A stretch of 17,766 nt of DNA. Source: Mucidula mucida. Taxonomy: Eukaryota > Basidiomycota > Agaricomycetes > Agaricales > Physalacriaceae. The notes below the pieces were generated by a model, which saw only the letters and a program-made list of their open reading frames with translations, had not been told where the DNA came from and did not search any database. The position numbers and the translations under genes were made by a program. The stretch covers positions 1-17,766 of the forward strand of contig JADNYV010000700.1 in NCBI GenBank assembly GCA_015501055.1, in the 5' to 3' direction. Below are positions 16,462 through 17,766 of the stretch, piece by piece (positions within the stretch are counted from its first letter, which is position 1; the number at the start of each line of letters is the position of its first letter).

Positions 16462-17766
16462 ATGCCCCACCCATACCGTAGAGCTTATAAGCGATCTGGT
16501 CGTGCTTCGAGGCTGCCTATCCCAGAGGGAGGCTTCAGAGGAAATATCTCCTCGTCTCGCGAGTCGGCCCTGCCCAAGACTCCATCGGAGCCTTTCCCCA
16601 AGCACCCATGGCCACTTATCGAGGAAGACGATGACGATGTGGTTCCAGTCGCCCCAGCGGGGCATCAACAAGGACCAGAAATAAGACAGGTAGCCGGCGC
16701 TTCGACGCGAAACCAGCGTCAAGTGGCCGCTTCATCCGAAGACCCATTTTCACGTATCTCGAGAACACGGCCCCGCCCTGGCCAGTATTCAGCGCTCCCA
16801 GCACAGTCCCCGAACTCGACGGCTTCCCCCAACCGCCTACGCTCGCCGACATCCAGCGCATGGAACCCGACCTCACCCCGCTCGAGCAAATGATGAGGGC
16901 GAGCGACGTCGACCAGGCCATGCTTGCACGCGCTGTCAACGCGCACAAGGGCCTCAGTGGCATCACCACTTCGCGTACTTTCCTCGGGGTAAATCCCAAA
17001 ACCGTGATTAAAGGAACATGGATGAACGCCCAACCAGAACCAGTACCAGCGGAAGCTACGCGCACACCCCCCAAGCCGAGCGATGATATGGCGATGTTCC
17101 CCGCGCCGCCGACGCTGGTGGATATCCAGCGGATGGAGCCTGACATGCCGCTGATGCAGCAGCTCATGCGAGCGAGCGACGCGAATCCCGAATATTTGAA
17201 GAAGGTGCTGAACGAGGAGAAGAAGAAAGGCGGCGTGGTTCTGGCGCGCGATACGATTCGAAAGACGGCGGAGAGTGTGACATCAGCATCCTCGCAATCC
17301 CCCAGCGTCGCGGCGGCACTGGCGAAGTGGGTTGTTTTGCAATTTTTGGTGACGGCCGTCAGCGACCCTCCTAAAATCTTCTGGTGAGCTCATTTGGAGA
17401 TGAATTATGGGACTTTAACTGACATGGATCCAAGGTCTTTCGTCGATTCGTATACCTACAACAAGGCGCTCATCGCTGTGGAACAAATCATCGACATCCT
17501 GGGCAACGACCCAATCGCTTTGGTGCCCGCCATGGTCTACCTCCAGAGGATCTTCAAGGACCTGCGCCTCGACGGACAACAATTTGTGAGCCACGATCTT
17601 GAACAGCAAAGAAACGCCGTCGCGCCGTCATTCGCGCGCGTGGTAGTAATCGCGTTTCTGCTTGGATTGAAGTATTCGGCGCGACGAATTCAATCTAACG
17701 ATCTGCCGATAAACTGTCAGATATTCGGATTGGCGTGCAAATAATTATCCTAATTTCATCCTTTAG
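16462..17766 (+). CDS. Cyclin-like protein with long N-terminal extension (partial, 5' structure unresolved)
   Basis: The secure part is the frame from about 16790 to 17383, a 51-bp intron 17384-17434 (GTGAGC..CCAAG with CTGAC), and an exon 17435-17715. A second intron (17716-17766, GTCAGA..TTTAG) ends at the window edge. The last exon reads ALIAVEQIIDILGNDPIALV, MVYLQRIFKDLRLDG and VVVIAFLLGLKYSARR..SND, the spacing of the first helices of a cyclin box, closest to PHO80/PCL-type fungal cyclins that activate a cyclin-dependent kinase. The upstream region has a repeated motif (PPTLADIQRMEPD and PPTLVDIQRMEPD, each followed by RASD). The start at 16462 (MPHPYRRAYKRSGR) is in a different frame, so an intron or frameshift must lie at about 16690-16790; I could not place it. 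Confidence 0.55.

Noticed and set aside
16445..16684. Alternative start at 16445 for the right-edge gene
   Set aside because: The frame ends at 16684 and its residues look less protein-like than the frame from 16462, which carries an acidic EEDDDD segment; neither could be joined with good splice sites.

Overview
This window looks like nuclear DNA of a filamentous basidiomycete, probably an Agaricomycete. The evidence is: introns of about 47-63 bp with GT..AG ends, frequent CTAAC/CTGAC-like branch sites, a Ty3/gypsy retroelement of fungal type, and protein families common in mushroom-forming fungi and their relatives (F-box proteins, the Cys-rich tail of ankyrin-repeat proteins, a cyclin-like protein). 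The genus cannot be named from the sequence alone.

Left part, 1-7126, is a nest of transposable elements. Positions 1-4032 are one Ty3/gypsy LTR retrotransposon on the minus strand: a 530-bp 5' LTR (4032-3503), an untranslated leader, Gag, protease and the start of reverse transcriptase, which runs off the left edge. It is dead: several stops and frameshifts are visible, and a 515-bp non-autonomous DNA transposon with 8-bp target duplications (1994-2508) sits in gag. Positions 4488-6550 hold three further inverted-repeat elements with TA at their ends (979, 331 and 244 bp). A solo LTR of the same 530-bp family lies in opposite orientation at 6592-7121 with an intact 5-bp target duplication.

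Middle part, 7127-9797: a roughly 1-kb unit is duplicated in tandem. Each unit carries a short two-exon gene resembling the C-terminal tail of Agaricomycete ankyrin-repeat proteins, and each copy is broken by a different frameshift.

Right part, 9798-17766, is mostly host genes. Three lie on the minus strand: a four-exon dual-specificity phosphatase (9798-10443), a single-exon F-box protein (10619-12061) and a conserved-looking 144-residue protein (12260-12741). The last shares a 130-bp divergent promoter region with a tiny Cys-rich protein (12872-13132). After a gene-poor stretch comes a second small Cys-rich protein (15540-15815, minus). At the right edge is a cyclin-like protein with a long N-terminal extension containing a duplicated motif; it is cut by the window end at an intron. 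No operon-like or defence-like gene system is visible. The most interesting items are the nested transposons, the two tiny Cys-rich genes and the decaying tandem paralogs.
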